Source: Flavobacterium cellulosilyticum (GTDB taxonomy: Bacteria; Bacteroidota; Bacteroidia; Flavobacteriales; Flavobacteriaceae). From it: a stretch of DNA of 64,000 bases. Each line of letters starts with the position of its first letter. The first letter of the stretch is position 1. The position numbers were made by a program, and so were the translations under genes. Positions 55,185-64,000 of this stretch are shown here, piece after piece. The notes under the pieces were generated by a model. That model saw only the letters and a list, made by a program, of their open reading frames with translations. It was not told the origin of the DNA and did no database searches. The stretch spans positions 733,393 to 797,392 of the forward strand of contig NZ_SMFK01000001.1 in the NCBI RefSeq assembly GCF_004349355.1, in the 5' to 3' direction.

Positions 55185-57221
55185 ATGAAAAAATTATTTA
55201 TTCTAGCCTTTTTCACTTTATGTGGGTTTGTTCAGGCACAAAATAAAACATCAAACATCCTATTACGACATGATAATAAACCTATCGATTTTACAAAAGT
55301 AAATGCAACAACAATACAAGAAGCAGTTACTCTAGTTATAAAATCATCTGATGAAAAAATTAAGAAAATTGTAAATGCAAATCCACAAACAGTTGCAAAT
55401 GTTTTGACTGTTTCGGACGAATTGCAATATGAAATAGCTGATTTATCTATGAAAATTGGCTTGATTCAATCGACATTTTCTGATGATAAAATTAGAAATG
55501 CAGCCTATGAGCAAGTAGAAAAATTATCTGTTTATGCTAGTTCTTTAGGTTTAAATGAGCCATTGTATAAAGCTATAAAAAAGTTTTATACTGCTAAAAA
55601 ATCAACTTTATCTAAATCTCAAAATAAATTTTTAACCGATCAAATTATTTCTTTAGAAAAAAACGGAATGAAATTAAGTACAGCTGATAGAAAACCATTG
55701 GAAGCTTTAAACAAAAAATTGATTGAATTTGGAAATGCATTTGATAAAAACATAGCCGAAAGCAGAGATAGTTTGGTCTTTGATTTAATTGATTTGAAGG
55801 GAATAGATGATGTAACACTTCACTCTTGGAAAAGACCAAATGGTAAATATGTGGTTAATGTAAACGGTCCAAATAGAATCATCATTTCTGAAAATGCGAA
55901 CAATTCGAATACAAGAAAAATATATGGAGAACACTATAGCAACAGAGCCTTTCCACAAAATATTGCAGTTTTAGATAGCCTTTTGTACTATAGAAACTCC
56001 TACGCAAAAAAATTAGGATTTACTTCCTATGCAGCTTATGCACTGGTTGATAAAATGGCAGCTAATCCTGAAAATGTATGGAATTTTGAAAATGATTTAA
56101 TTAAAAAATTAACCCCTTTAGTTACTGACGAAATAAATACACTGAAAGCATTTAAAAAAGATGTGAGTCCAACAGAATCGGACACTTTAAACGATTGGGA
56201 TTTTTATTATTACAGCAAAAAAATGCTTAATGCTAAATATAAATTAGACATTGACGAGGTAAAAGAATACTTCGAAATGAACAATACTTTAGCTGGAATG
56301 TTTCATGTTTATGAATCCTTATTGGGAATTCAAATAAAACCAGCAACCAACATGCCAGTTTGGGATTCAAAAGTGAAGACCTATGAAATATGGAGCCAAG
56401 GCAAAAAAATGGGAAGTTTTTATTTAGATTTATTTCCAAGAACTAATAAATATTCTCATTTTGCTTGTTTCCCAATGAGTCAATACTCGAAAAAAGGAGC
56501 TGTTGAAACTTTACCACAAGCAGCGCTTATTTGCAATTTTCCTGAAGGAACAGCGACTGAACCTTCATTATTGCCACATAACGATGTAATCACAATGTTT
56601 CACGAATTCGGACATTTAGTACATTGGTTATTGGGACATCCTGTAATTGCTTCTCAACATTCATTTGCTGTAAAAGGTGATTTTGGTGAAGCTCCTTCCC
56701 AGTTTTTAGAAAACTGGTGTTGGGAATATGATGCTTTAAAACTTTTTGCCAAAAATTATAAAACTGGAGAAGTGCTGCCAAAATCGTTATTCGATAAAAT
56801 GAAACAAACACAATTAGTAAATATTGGCAGCACTTATATCAGACAAGTATATTTAGGGCTTACGGATTTTACTTATGAAGACAAATATGAAGAAACAAAA
56901 CGAAAAGGAGTTGTAGAAGTTTTTAAAGAATTATCATTAATGAATCAGATGCCGTTTGATGATAACAACCACATGATTTGCAGTTTTGGGCATCTTAGTA
57001 GTTATGGCGCCAATTACTATGGTTATTTATGGTCTAAAGTATTTGCTCAGGATATGTTTTCGATTTTTCAGAAAAACGGGGTTATGGATAAAGCCACTGG
57101 AATTAGATATCGAAAAGATATTTTAGAAAAAGGATCTACTAATGCAGAAATGGATATGGTAGAAAAATTTTTAGGAAGAAAACCAAACTCCGACGCCTTC
57201 TTAAAATCTCTAGGAATTTAA
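55185..57221 (+). CDS. M3-family metallopeptidase (oligopeptidase), exported
   Basis: A 678-residue zinc peptidase of the thimet-oligopeptidase/Dcp family. A signal peptide (MKKLFILAFFTLCGFVQAQ) precedes a helical N-terminal domain. The zinc site is HEFGH in MFHEFGHLVHWLLG near residue 472, with the downstream Glu in PSQFLENWCWE. Family segments include GSFYLDLFPRTNKYSHFACF and SSYGANYYGYLWSKVFAQDMF. It should cleave short peptides in the periplasm. It lies 46 bp after the threonine dehydrogenase gene and 31 bp before the DUF885 gene. Confidence 0.94.
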   Translation: MKKLFILAFFTLCGFVQAQNKTSNILLRHDNKPIDFTKVNATTIQEAVTLVIKSSDEKIKKIVNANPQTVANVLTVSDELQYEIADLSMKIGLIQSTFSDDKIRNAAYEQVEKLSVYASSLGLNEPLYKAIKKFYTAKKSTLSKSQNKFLTDQIISLEKNGMKLSTADRKPLEALNKKLIEFGNAFDKNIAESRDSLVFDLIDLKGIDDVTLHSWKRPNGKYVVNVNGPNRIIISENANNSNTRKIYGEHYSNRAFPQNIAVLDSLLYYRNSYAKKLGFTSYAAYALVDKMAANPENVWNFENDLIKKLTPLVTDEINTLKAFKKDVSPTESDTLNDWDFYYYSKKMLNAKYKLDIDEVKEYFEMNNTLAGMFHVYESLLGIQIKPATNMPVWDSKVKTYEIWSQGKKMGSFYLDLFPRTNKYSHFACFPMSQYSKKGAVETLPQAALICNFPEGTATEPSLLPHNDVITMFHEFGHLVHWLLGHPVIASQHSFAVKGDFGEAPSQFLENWCWEYDALKLFAKNYKTGEVLPKSLFDKMKQTQLVNIGSTYIRQVYLGLTDFTYEDKYEETKRKGVVEVFKELSLMNQMPFDDNNHMICSFGHLSSYGANYYGYLWSKVFAQDMFSIFQKNGVMDKATGIRYRKDILEKGSTNAEMDMVEKFLGRKPNSDAFLKSLGI

Positions 57222-57252
57222 AAATAAACAATATCTAAATAAAATATAATAG

Positions 57253-59004
57253 ATGAAAAAAGTTCTAATAGTTTCATTTTTACTAACACTTACTTTTGTA
57301 AGTTGTAATAAAAAAGACAAAAACACTTGTGAAAGCAATCCCAATTTTCAAAAACTTTCCGAAGAATATATAAAAGGGTATATGGATTGGCGCCCTCAAT
57401 CTGGCGTCCGACATGGTTTGCACGAATATGACGGAAAAATTAATGATTTTAGTACACCGTCTATCGCAGCCGAAATAACAAGACTTAAAGATTTTGAAAA
57501 CCAATTTTCTAAAATAGATTCCGCTTCTTTAAACATAAAAGAATATTATGATTTAAAAACACTTAAATCCAATATTAAAAACGAATTGTTTGCTATAGAA
57601 GATTTAAAAACCTACACTAAAAATCCAATGACTTATGCGGGTTTGATTGATGTCAATATTTATATCAAAAGGAATTTTGCGCCATTGGAGCAACAAATTA
57701 AATCCATCATCGCCATTGAAAATGAAGCGCCAAAGATTTATGAAAATGCCAAAGCAAATTTACAAGATTCACTGGCGTTGCCACACATTCAATTAGCAAT
57801 ACAAATTGCAAGAGGTTCTGCTTCTTTCCTTGAAAAAGATCTTTTAATTGCATTGAAGGATGTCAAAAATGACTCTTTGATGAAGGCGTTTACAACATCA
57901 AACCAAAAAGCGATTGAAGCCATAAAGAACTATGCAGACTTTTTAGAAAAAGAAAAATTACCAAAAGCCAATAACAACTACGCCATTGGCAAAGAAAACT
58001 ATCAAAAAATGCTGTTGTATGGCGAAGGAATTACCATGTCGGCCGATGCAATTTTGGCCATTGGAATGAAAGAATTGCAAAAAGAACAAGCCTCATTTAA
58101 TGCAGCCGCAAAAATTATCAATCCCAACAAAAAACCGATTGATGTGTACAACGATGTTCAAAAAGAGCATCCAACGGCGGAGAGTTTGATTCCGGATTCC
58201 AGAAAAAATCTAGAAACGATTCGCCAATTTTTGATTGACAAAAAAATTGTTACCATGCCATCTGAAGTCCGCGTAAAAGTAGAAGAAACACCTCCTTATG
58301 CTCGATCAACTTCGACGGCATCAATGGACACACCTGGGCCTTTTGAAACAAAAGCTACAGAAGCGTATTACTATATTACTCCTGTAGACCCCAAATGGAC
58401 TCCAAAACAAAAAGAAGATTGGTTGGCCATGTTTAATTATTATACTACCGATGTAGTTTCTATTCACGAAGCCTATCCAGGACACTATACCCAGTTTTTA
58501 CATTTGAATGCCTCAGATGCATCCAAAGTTCAAAAGATTTTTGGTAGTTATGCTTTTATTGAAGGTTGGGCTCATTACACCGAAGTAATGATGTTAGATG
58601 CCGGTTTTGGAAACAATGGTGACCCTGTAAAAGAAGCAAAATTAAGGATTGCGCAATCGGGAGATGCCTTGTTGCGAATTTGTCGTTTGTGTGTGTCTAT
58701 AAAAACCCATTGTTATGGAATGAATGTAGATGATGCTACAAGGTTTTTCATGACTAACTGGTATCAGGGAGATAATCCATCACGACAAGAAGCAATGAGA
58801 GGGACTTATGACCCAGGATATTTGTTTTATACATTGGGTAAATTACAAATTCTGAAATTGCGGGAAGATTATAAACTTCAAGAAGGTAGTAATTATAGTT
58901 TGCAAAAATTCAATGATGCCATGTTAGACAACGGTATGATGCCAATTCAATCGATGAGAGAAATCTTATTGAAAGACAAAAAAACATGGAACGCTATTTT
59001 ATAA
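57253..59004 (+). CDS. DUF885 family lipoprotein, probable metallopeptidase
   Basis: A 583-residue lipoprotein (MKKVLIVSFLLTLTFVSCNKK, Cys near residue 18). It belongs to the DUF885 family, which shows a zinc-peptidase-like motif HEAYPGH near residue 403, followed by AFIEGWAHYTEVMMLD carrying a likely third ligand. The C-terminus PGYLFYTLGKLQILKLREDYK is also typical. The family is thought to contain peptidases, but few are characterised. It is 31 bp after the M3 peptidase and is likely co-transcribed; together they may finish peptide breakdown at the cell envelope, which is inference. Confidence 0.9.
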   Translation: MKKVLIVSFLLTLTFVSCNKKDKNTCESNPNFQKLSEEYIKGYMDWRPQSGVRHGLHEYDGKINDFSTPSIAAEITRLKDFENQFSKIDSASLNIKEYYDLKTLKSNIKNELFAIEDLKTYTKNPMTYAGLIDVNIYIKRNFAPLEQQIKSIIAIENEAPKIYENAKANLQDSLALPHIQLAIQIARGSASFLEKDLLIALKDVKNDSLMKAFTTSNQKAIEAIKNYADFLEKEKLPKANNNYAIGKENYQKMLLYGEGITMSADAILAIGMKELQKEQASFNAAAKIINPNKKPIDVYNDVQKEHPTAESLIPDSRKNLETIRQFLIDKKIVTMPSEVRVKVEETPPYARSTSTASMDTPGPFETKATEAYYYITPVDPKWTPKQKEDWLAMFNYYTTDVVSIHEAYPGHYTQFLHLNASDASKVQKIFGSYAFIEGWAHYTEVMMLDAGFGNNGDPVKEAKLRIAQSGDALLRICRLCVSIKTHCYGMNVDDATRFFMTNWYQGDNPSRQEAMRGTYDPGYLFYTLGKLQILKLREDYKLQEGSNYSLQKFNDAMLDNGMMPIQSMREILLKDKKTWNAIL

Positions 59005-59033
59005 AATAAACACTAAATTTCTCTTTTATTTGT

Positions 59034-59072
59034 AAAGGTCTGAACTCGAGATAGAGAGTTTAGACCTTTTTA
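59034..59072. terminator. Bidirectional terminator between the DUF885 and M1 peptidase genes
   Basis: AAAGGTCTGAACTC (59034-59047) pairs with GAGTTTAGACCTTT (59056-59069) with one G-T pair, followed by TTT. It covers the stop codon of the leftward M1 gene and ends the rightward peptidase transcript. Confidence 0.8.
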
Positions 59073-60955
59073 TAGTTGACTATTTTTATCTCATAAGCAT
59101 TGTCCGCCTGTTTGATATCAGCCATTAATGCACTTGGATCGATAGTGATTTTAGATATAGAGGTTTTGTTTTTAGAAATTGTAAATTCATAAGATGGATT
59201 TGCCCATGCCCAATCGCTCAATACCGTTCTTTTTATTGCTGGAGTTGGGTTGTCTTTCTGGTAGTTCATCATTCGCAATGGAATGTAAAAACTCTCTTTT
59301 GTGCCATCAGTATATTCGACTAAAACATCCATTGGCATTGGTGTTCTGCCTATTCTTTCCAGTGAAATAATAGTTTTGTTTTCCCCTTCTTTCACGGCTA
59401 CTATGCCATAATCTATCGTGTTTGTGGTTTGTGTCCAATCCGTTAAATACCAATCTAGGTTGGCACCAGAAACTCTTTCGGCTGTTCTTTTGATGTCGTT
59501 TGGTGTTGGATGCTTGAATTTAAATTCTTGATAATATCGTTTAAGCGTTTTATTTACATTCTCTTTTCCTATCAAATACTCTAATTGCGACAAGAAAATA
59601 GCGCCTTTGTAATAGGATGACGTAGAATAGAATTTGTTTTCATCATAACGATCCACTTGAGTAGATTGTGGCTGTTCCTTGCCTGATGCTATCAATTTAT
59701 AATAGGACAAGTAGACTTTTTTAAATGGGTTGTCTTCCTTTTTTGAAGCAATTTCATTGAGTGCCAAATATTCGATATAGGTCGAAAAACCTTCATCCAT
59801 CCAAGAATGTTTCGTCTCGTTTGAAGCTAAAACTTGTTGAAACCAGGAATGAGCCAATTCATGAGCTGCTGTTTTTAAAAGCGCCTCCACTTTTTTGTCT
59901 CCCAACATTAAGGTACACATAGCATATTCCATTCCACCATCGCCACCTTGAATAAAGGAATATTGTTTATAGGGATAGTCACCAACTTTTTTATTATAGA
60001 AATCCATAATTGAAACCATTTTAGGTTGTAATGCTTTCCAATTCCCAATAATACTTGGATTGTTTTTATACAGGAAATGTAAGTCAACATTATTGGGGCC
60101 TTTTACTATATCGTGAAGGTATTCTTTATCTGCTGCCCATGTAAAATCGTGTACCATTGGCGCATAAAAATGCCAAGTCAGGGTTTTGGAATTCTTAGGA
60201 TAAGAAACGTGGATACCTTTATCTTGATAGCCATAACCAATTTCATTTTTGTTTTGCAAATATCCAGAACCTCCTAAAACATACTCTTTGTCGATAGTGA
60301 TTTTTACATCAAAATTGCCCCAGACACCATGAAATTCTCTTGAAATATAAGGGTCAGCATGCCAACCTTCAAAATCGAATTCGGCTATTTTTGGATACCA
60401 TTGCGCCATTGAGAATTCGACTCCTTCAGCATTGTTTCTACCAGAACGACGAATTTGTAAGGGAACTTGTCCGTCAAAATTGAGTGTTAAAGTGGTTTTC
60501 GAATGGGGTAAAATAGGCTTTGCCAAAGTTACTTCTAAAACAGTTCCTACTGTTTTTGTTTTTGCATCAACACCATCTTGTTTGAAATTTGAAATGTTCA
60601 AATAACCAAATTCATTTGGTTTTAAGTTTTTGATTCGACTTTCAAGAGTAGATATTCCATTAAATTTAATAGTGTCAATCATCCGTTTATCAGGATCCTT
60701 GATACTTTGAAGTCTAGCATCCATTTCGCTTCCCGGCTGAAAAGCATTATTGAATAAGTGGTAAAAAACACGGCGTAAAGTATCCGACGAATTATTGGTA
60801 TAAACTAGTTCTTGAGTTCCTTTGTATTGGTAGTTTTTCACATCCATTACAACTTTCATTTTATAATCAACGTGTTGCTGCCAATAAGCAGTATTTTGTG
60901 CAAATACATTTCCGAAAATTAAAGAAATAATTGAAAGTAATACTATTTTTTTCAT
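59060..60955 (-). CDS. M1-family metallopeptidase, exported
   Basis: A 631-residue zinc aminopeptidase-like enzyme. The ATG at 60955 starts MKKIVLLSIISLIFGNVFAQ, a signal peptide. The zinc site HELAHSWFQQ is near residue 365, with the third ligand Glu in SWMDEGFSTYIEYLA. The exopeptidase motif normally GAMEN reads GGMEYAM, a variant I recall from Bacteroidota M1 proteins. No T9SS sorting domain is present at the C-terminus, so it probably stays in the periplasm. It is preceded on the same strand by the S8 protease, with a terminator-like hairpin between them. Confidence 0.94.
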   Translation of the reverse strand: MKKIVLLSIISLIFGNVFAQNTAYWQQHVDYKMKVVMDVKNYQYKGTQELVYTNNSSDTLRRVFYHLFNNAFQPGSEMDARLQSIKDPDKRMIDTIKFNGISTLESRIKNLKPNEFGYLNISNFKQDGVDAKTKTVGTVLEVTLAKPILPHSKTTLTLNFDGQVPLQIRRSGRNNAEGVEFSMAQWYPKIAEFDFEGWHADPYISREFHGVWGNFDVKITIDKEYVLGGSGYLQNKNEIGYGYQDKGIHVSYPKNSKTLTWHFYAPMVHDFTWAADKEYLHDIVKGPNNVDLHFLYKNNPSIIGNWKALQPKMVSIMDFYNKKVGDYPYKQYSFIQGGDGGMEYAMCTLMLGDKKVEALLKTAAHELAHSWFQQVLASNETKHSWMDEGFSTYIEYLALNEIASKKEDNPFKKVYLSYYKLIASGKEQPQSTQVDRYDENKFYSTSSYYKGAIFLSQLEYLIGKENVNKTLKRYYQEFKFKHPTPNDIKRTAERVSGANLDWYLTDWTQTTNTIDYGIVAVKEGENKTIISLERIGRTPMPMDVLVEYTDGTKESFYIPLRMMNYQKDNPTPAIKRTVLSDWAWANPSYEFTISKNKTSISKITIDPSALMADIKQADNAYEIKIVNYKKV

Positions 60956-60972
60956 GTAGTGTAAAATAGAAA

Positions 60973-60996
60973 ACAGAAGGATTTTCATCCTTCTGT
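60973..60996 (-). terminator. Terminator of the S8 protease gene
   Basis: ACAGAAGGAT (60973-60982) and ATCCTTCTGT (60987-60996) pair perfectly around four bases, followed on the minus strand by TTTTC. It lies 8 bp beyond the S8 protease stop and ahead of the M1 gene. Confidence 0.75.
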
Positions 60997-61003
60997 ATAA
61001 ATT

Positions 61004-62644
61004 TTAAAGTATAAATTTTTTCTTTTTTGATAATTTTTCAGCCATTAACAAGGCATTGTATGCATTTACAATTTTACCAGATTGCGACAAAGTAGTAAAA
61101 GAACGAATGTCAGTTGATTTTCCTCCAACGATTACATCCGTTGTAATTGCCACACCCGAATCCATCAAAATATGTTTTACTTGTTTTGCAGATAGATTTG
61201 GATAATTCGAACGGATTAATGCTGCAACTCCCGCTACATTCGGTGCAGCCATTGATGTTCCTTGTAGGTATTTATAGGAATTATTTGGAGTCGTCGCATA
61301 AATTTTCACACCGGGTGCAAATACATCCACATTTAATTTGCCATAGTTAGAAAAATAGGCTACTATTTTGTCTCCATAATCAAAATTCAAAGCGCCAACA
61401 GTAATGACATTATCAGCAAATTCGGTTACTTTATCTTGAGAATCATTTGGAAAAGTAGCTTCGATATCAATGTCTTTTGCATCATTTCCAGCCGAATGTA
61501 CGATTAAAACATCTTTGCTTTCTGCATATTTAATGGCCTCAAAAACCCATTGTTTTTGAGGCGAAAAGGATTTTCCAAAACTCCCGTTAATGATTTTTGC
61601 TCCATTATCCACTGCATAACGAATACCAAGTGCGATATCTTTGTCGTATTCGTCTCCCGCTGGTACAGCACGAACCGGCATAATTAAAACATTATTTGCG
61701 ATTCCGTCACCTCCTTTATCATTGTTTCTCAATTGTGCTACAATTCCAGCGACATGGGTTCCGTGGAGACTAACAGGTTTGTTACTTAAAAGATAATTGT
61801 TTCCGTATTTTGTATCTGTTATGTCATTTGGGTTGTCCCCTAAAACTTTTCTAAAGTTGGTCTTAGCATTTTCTCCGTTTAGAAAGGCGTTGTAATCATC
61901 TATTTGTTTTTGAATAGTCAATTTGCGTTCTGAAACTGGAATTCCAATAGAAAGTATTTTTCCTATGATCTCTTTACTTTTTAGAATTTCTGGATCTTCA
62001 GTAACAATTGAATTTAAATCTCCGATTGAGTAAACCGATTTTCCGAGTCGTTTTTCTAATATCGCATCACTTTCATTGATGCTTGACAACAAGTTTTCTG
62101 ATTTAACTTTTGCTTTATTGCTTTTGTCAAATTGGTTATCGTGAGCCGCTTTTGCTTCTAAGTAGGTTGCCTCGTCGACACTATTTTTATTACCAAGGAT
62201 TCTGTCAAATTCGTAATTTTCATTTGTAATGTCACCAAGAAAATTCCATCCATGAATATCATCAATATATCCGTTTTTATCATCGTCAATCCCGTTTCCA
62301 GGAATTTCCTTTTTATTGGTCCAAATCACATCTTTTAAATCCTCATGGTTGATATCTACACCAGAATCTAATATAGCCACAATAACCGGAACACTTTTTT
62401 TTCCTTTCAATATTTCGGCATAAGCTCTATCAACACTCATCCCAGGAATGGTGTCTTTTACAATATCAAGTTGACTCCATCTTTTTAATTCATTTTCGCT
62501 AAGTGGAGCCTTTTTTTTACTATTCAAAGGGGCACTAATCGGAGGTAGTTTAACTGTAGAATTTGAAACTTGTTTTGTTGTGCTGCACCCTGCAAAAGTT
62601 AAGGTTGCAAAAGCAGATAAATAAAGTAATCTAGTAGTATTCAT
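61004..62644 (-). CDS. S8-family subtilisin-like serine protease, lipoprotein
   Basis: A 546-residue protease with a lipobox in LTFAGCSTTKQ (Cys near residue 19). The catalytic triad is Asp in VAILDSGVDINHEDLKDVIW near residue 90, His in SLHGTHVAGIVAQL near 295 and Ser in LQGTSMAAPNVAGVAALIRS near 461. An unusually long, Lys/Asn-rich insertion of about 190 residues separates Asp and His. Such insertions occur in other Bacteroidota S8 proteins. It has no type A or type B sorting signal and is predicted to be membrane-anchored. It probably degrades proteins outside the cytoplasm. Confidence 0.94.
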   Translation of the reverse strand: MNTTRLLYLSAFATLTFAGCSTTKQVSNSTVKLPPISAPLNSKKKAPLSENELKRWSQLDIVKDTIPGMSVDRAYAEILKGKKSVPVIVAILDSGVDINHEDLKDVIWTNKKEIPGNGIDDDKNGYIDDIHGWNFLGDITNENYEFDRILGNKNSVDEATYLEAKAAHDNQFDKSNKAKVKSENLLSSINESDAILEKRLGKSVYSIGDLNSIVTEDPEILKSKEIIGKILSIGIPVSERKLTIQKQIDDYNAFLNGENAKTNFRKVLGDNPNDITDTKYGNNYLLSNKPVSLHGTHVAGIVAQLRNNDKGGDGIANNVLIMPVRAVPAGDEYDKDIALGIRYAVDNGAKIINGSFGKSFSPQKQWVFEAIKYAESKDVLIVHSAGNDAKDIDIEATFPNDSQDKVTEFADNVITVGALNFDYGDKIVAYFSNYGKLNVDVFAPGVKIYATTPNNSYKYLQGTSMAAPNVAGVAALIRSNYPNLSAKQVKHILMDSGVAITTDVIVGGKSTDIRSFTTLSQSGKIVNAYNALLMAEKLSKKKKFIL

Positions 62645-62709
62645 AAAAATTCAGTGATTTAAAAAAAACAAAAATATCATTATTTGTTATAAAAACACGT
62701 GGATTAACT

Positions 62710-63570
62710 TTAATTTAATATTTCATCACAATTGAAAACGGCCTTCATTCGAACTCCTTTTTCGGTGTTTTCTACAGTGATAATTTCATTATGAGCGTCG
62801 TGTTCCATGAAAAGATAATAGTTGTTTTCAACGGCAGCATTCAGAAATTTAGCTTTTTCGGGCATGGTTAATAGTGGTCTGGTGTCATAACCCATGACGT
62901 AAGGCAAGGGCAAATGACCAACAGTTGGTAACAAATCTGCCATAAAACAAATGGTTTTATCTTGGTATTGAATGTGTGGAATCATCATTTTCTCGGTATG
63001 ACCATCTACATAATAAATTCCAAAACCCAATTCGGATGTAGTCAATAAATCACCTTCGGATCTTTTTATGAAATGCAATTGTCCGCTTTCCTGAATAGGT
63101 AAGATGTTTTCTGAAAGGAAGGAGGCTTTTTCGCGAAGATTTGGTTTTGTTGCCCACTCCCAATGATTTTCATTGGTCCAATATTTCGCGTTTTTAAAGG
63201 CAACTTCATATCCGGTTTTATCTTTGTTCCATTGCACACTTCCGCCACAATGATCAAAATGCAAATGCGTCAGAAAAATATCTGTAATGTCATCGCGATG
63301 AAAACCGTATTTAGCCAATGATTTATCAAGAGAATGAGTTCCCCAAAGCGAATAATAGCCAAAAAACTTTTCCGATTGTTTGTTGCCCATGCCGTTGTCT
63401 ATCAAAGTCAATCGATTGCCATCCTGGATAAGTAAGCAACGTGCAGCAATGTCAATTAAATTGTTTTCATCGGCTGGATTAGTACGGTTCCAGATTGTTT
63501 TTGGTACAACGCCAAACATAGCACCACCATCTAACTTAAAATTGCCAGTTTCTATAGGATATAATTTCAT
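62710..63570 (-). CDS. MBL-fold metallo-hydrolase
   Basis: A 286-residue protein of the metallo-beta-lactamase superfamily without a signal peptide. The metal-binding motif is FLTHLHFDHCGG near residue 103, with further ligands likely at the His in YYVDGHTEKMMIPHI near 190, the Asp in CFMADLLPTVGH and the His in LFMEHDAHNEI. The general plan resembles AHL-lactonase-like and other hydrolases, but the substrate is not readable. It stands upstream of the S8 protease on the same strand with 65 bp between. Confidence 0.9.
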   Translation of the reverse strand: MKLYPIETGNFKLDGGAMFGVVPKTIWNRTNPADENNLIDIAARCLLIQDGNRLTLIDNGMGNKQSEKFFGYYSLWGTHSLDKSLAKYGFHRDDITDIFLTHLHFDHCGGSVQWNKDKTGYEVAFKNAKYWTNENHWEWATKPNLREKASFLSENILPIQESGQLHFIKRSEGDLLTTSELGFGIYYVDGHTEKMMIPHIQYQDKTICFMADLLPTVGHLPLPYVMGYDTRPLLTMPEKAKFLNAAVENNYYLFMEHDAHNEIITVENTEKGVRMKAVFNCDEILN

Positions 63571-63714
63571 TTTTTAGGATACGAATTGTAAAATTTGAGA
63601 ATTAAAATAATTTAAGAATCTAAATAAGACTGCAATTTACGGAAATACATTAGCATTTAATAAGGCCAAATAGACTTTTTCTATCTAATTATAGTTATAA
63701 AAATGTTAGGATGT

Positions 63715-63745
63715 TTGACTTCAAGCCTAAATTGTAATACCTTTG
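63715..63745 (+). promoter_or_regulatory. Predicted promoter of the IscA/SufA-like gene
   Basis: TTG at 63715-63717 (within TTTG), a 20-base spacer and TACCTTTG at 63738-63745 give one of the best matches to the Bacteroidota consensus in the window. The ATG is 32 bases downstream. Confidence 0.7.
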
Positions 63746-63777
63746 CCTTTTATTTAGACAAAATCAAAATAACGATT

Positions 63778-64000
63778 ATGATAAAAGTATCTGATACTGC
63801 CAAAAAGAAAATCATTGACTTAATGAAAGACGATGGTTTTGATGCTGCTGTCGATTATGTAAGGGTTGGCGTGAAAAGCGGCGGATGCTCTGGTTTGTCT
63901 TATGATTTGAAATTTGACAAAAACAAAGCAGACGATGATAAAATATTTGTTGACAATGATATAACAATTGCTGTCGAAAAAAAATCGTTTCTTTACTTAG
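63778..64000 (+). CDS. HesB/IscA-family iron-sulfur assembly protein (3' truncated)
   Basis: The first 74 codons are present before the window ends. It starts MIKVSDTAKKKIIDLMKDDG, continues YVRVGVKSGGCSGLSYDLKFD with the first conserved Cys (near residue 37), and DITIAVEKKSFLYL. The second Cys pair of A-type carriers lies outside the window. These proteins deliver Fe-S clusters to apoproteins, and in Bacteroidota the gene usually precedes suf genes, so a suf operon may follow to the right. That prediction comes from family knowledge. Confidence 0.92.
   Translation, partial: MIKVSDTAKKKIIDLMKDDGFDAAVDYVRVGVKSGGCSGLSYDLKFDKNKADDDKIFVDNDITIAVEKKSFLYL

Overview
The window comes from a Bacteroidota genome, most probably the genus Flavobacterium. 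The evidence is AT-rich DNA, type IX secretion system (T9SS) sorting domains, PorP/SprF-family outer-membrane proteins, a giant SprB-like adhesin, lipoproteins with short 'SCKK' lipoboxes, and promoters of the Bacteroidota type (a TTG near -33 and TAnnTTTG near -7). There is no rRNA, tRNA, prophage, CRISPR array or intact insertion sequence. Apart from one small REP-type transposase it looks like ordinary chromosome, with protein-coding genes over most of its length.

Region 1 (1-15527) is a T9SS surface cluster: the C-terminal tail of a PorP/SprF-type protein with an Ala/Lys-rich tandem repeat, a 4425-residue SprB-like secreted protein with internal super-repeats, and a second, compact PorP/SprF protein. 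Region 2 (15528-24392) holds pgk, a LysM lytic transglycosylase, two lipoproteins (DUF1080 and DUF4837 types), an ElaA-type acetyltransferase, and the leftward set rnpA, S41 protease and OmpA protein. Region 3 (24519-28593) has two tandem paralogous acyltransferases, an acyl-ACP desaturase, a hexanucleotide satellite, an HD phosphohydrolase and a small unknown protein.

Region 4 (28687-41439) contains a nearly complete heme pathway. Leftward are hemH, hemJ, an orphan histidine kinase and an enoyl-CoA hydratase. An AraC-type regulator diverges from the rightward genes hemA, hemC, hemD, hemE, an unknown gene, hemF, hemB and a c-type cytochrome lipoprotein. All steps from glutamyl-tRNA to protoheme are represented except hemL. 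Between hemE and the unknown gene sits a REP-associated tyrosine transposase with two inverted pairs of palindromes. This is the most unusual structure in the window.

Region 5 (41440-49990) has a block of structured intergenic repeats, a small T9SS type A secreted protein, an O6-alkylguanine DNA methyltransferase, a class C beta-lactamase-fold hydrolase, a DEDDy exonuclease, an SpmA-SpmB fusion, class I fumarase and a stand-alone CCG-domain protein that looks like the severed C-terminus of a D-lactate dehydrogenase. Region 6 (50016-64000) holds mfd (with a TTG start) and its upstream lipoprotein gene, an SDR-type threonine dehydrogenase, four secreted or lipid-anchored peptidases (M3, DUF885, M1, S8), an MBL-fold hydrolase, and the start of an IscA/SufA-type gene cut by the window edge.

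Intergenic DNA is rich in near-perfect palindromes. Several resemble repeat families that I recall from other Flavobacterium genomes, but copy numbers could not be checked. Functional calls rest on reading motifs and on memory of families; no database search was run.
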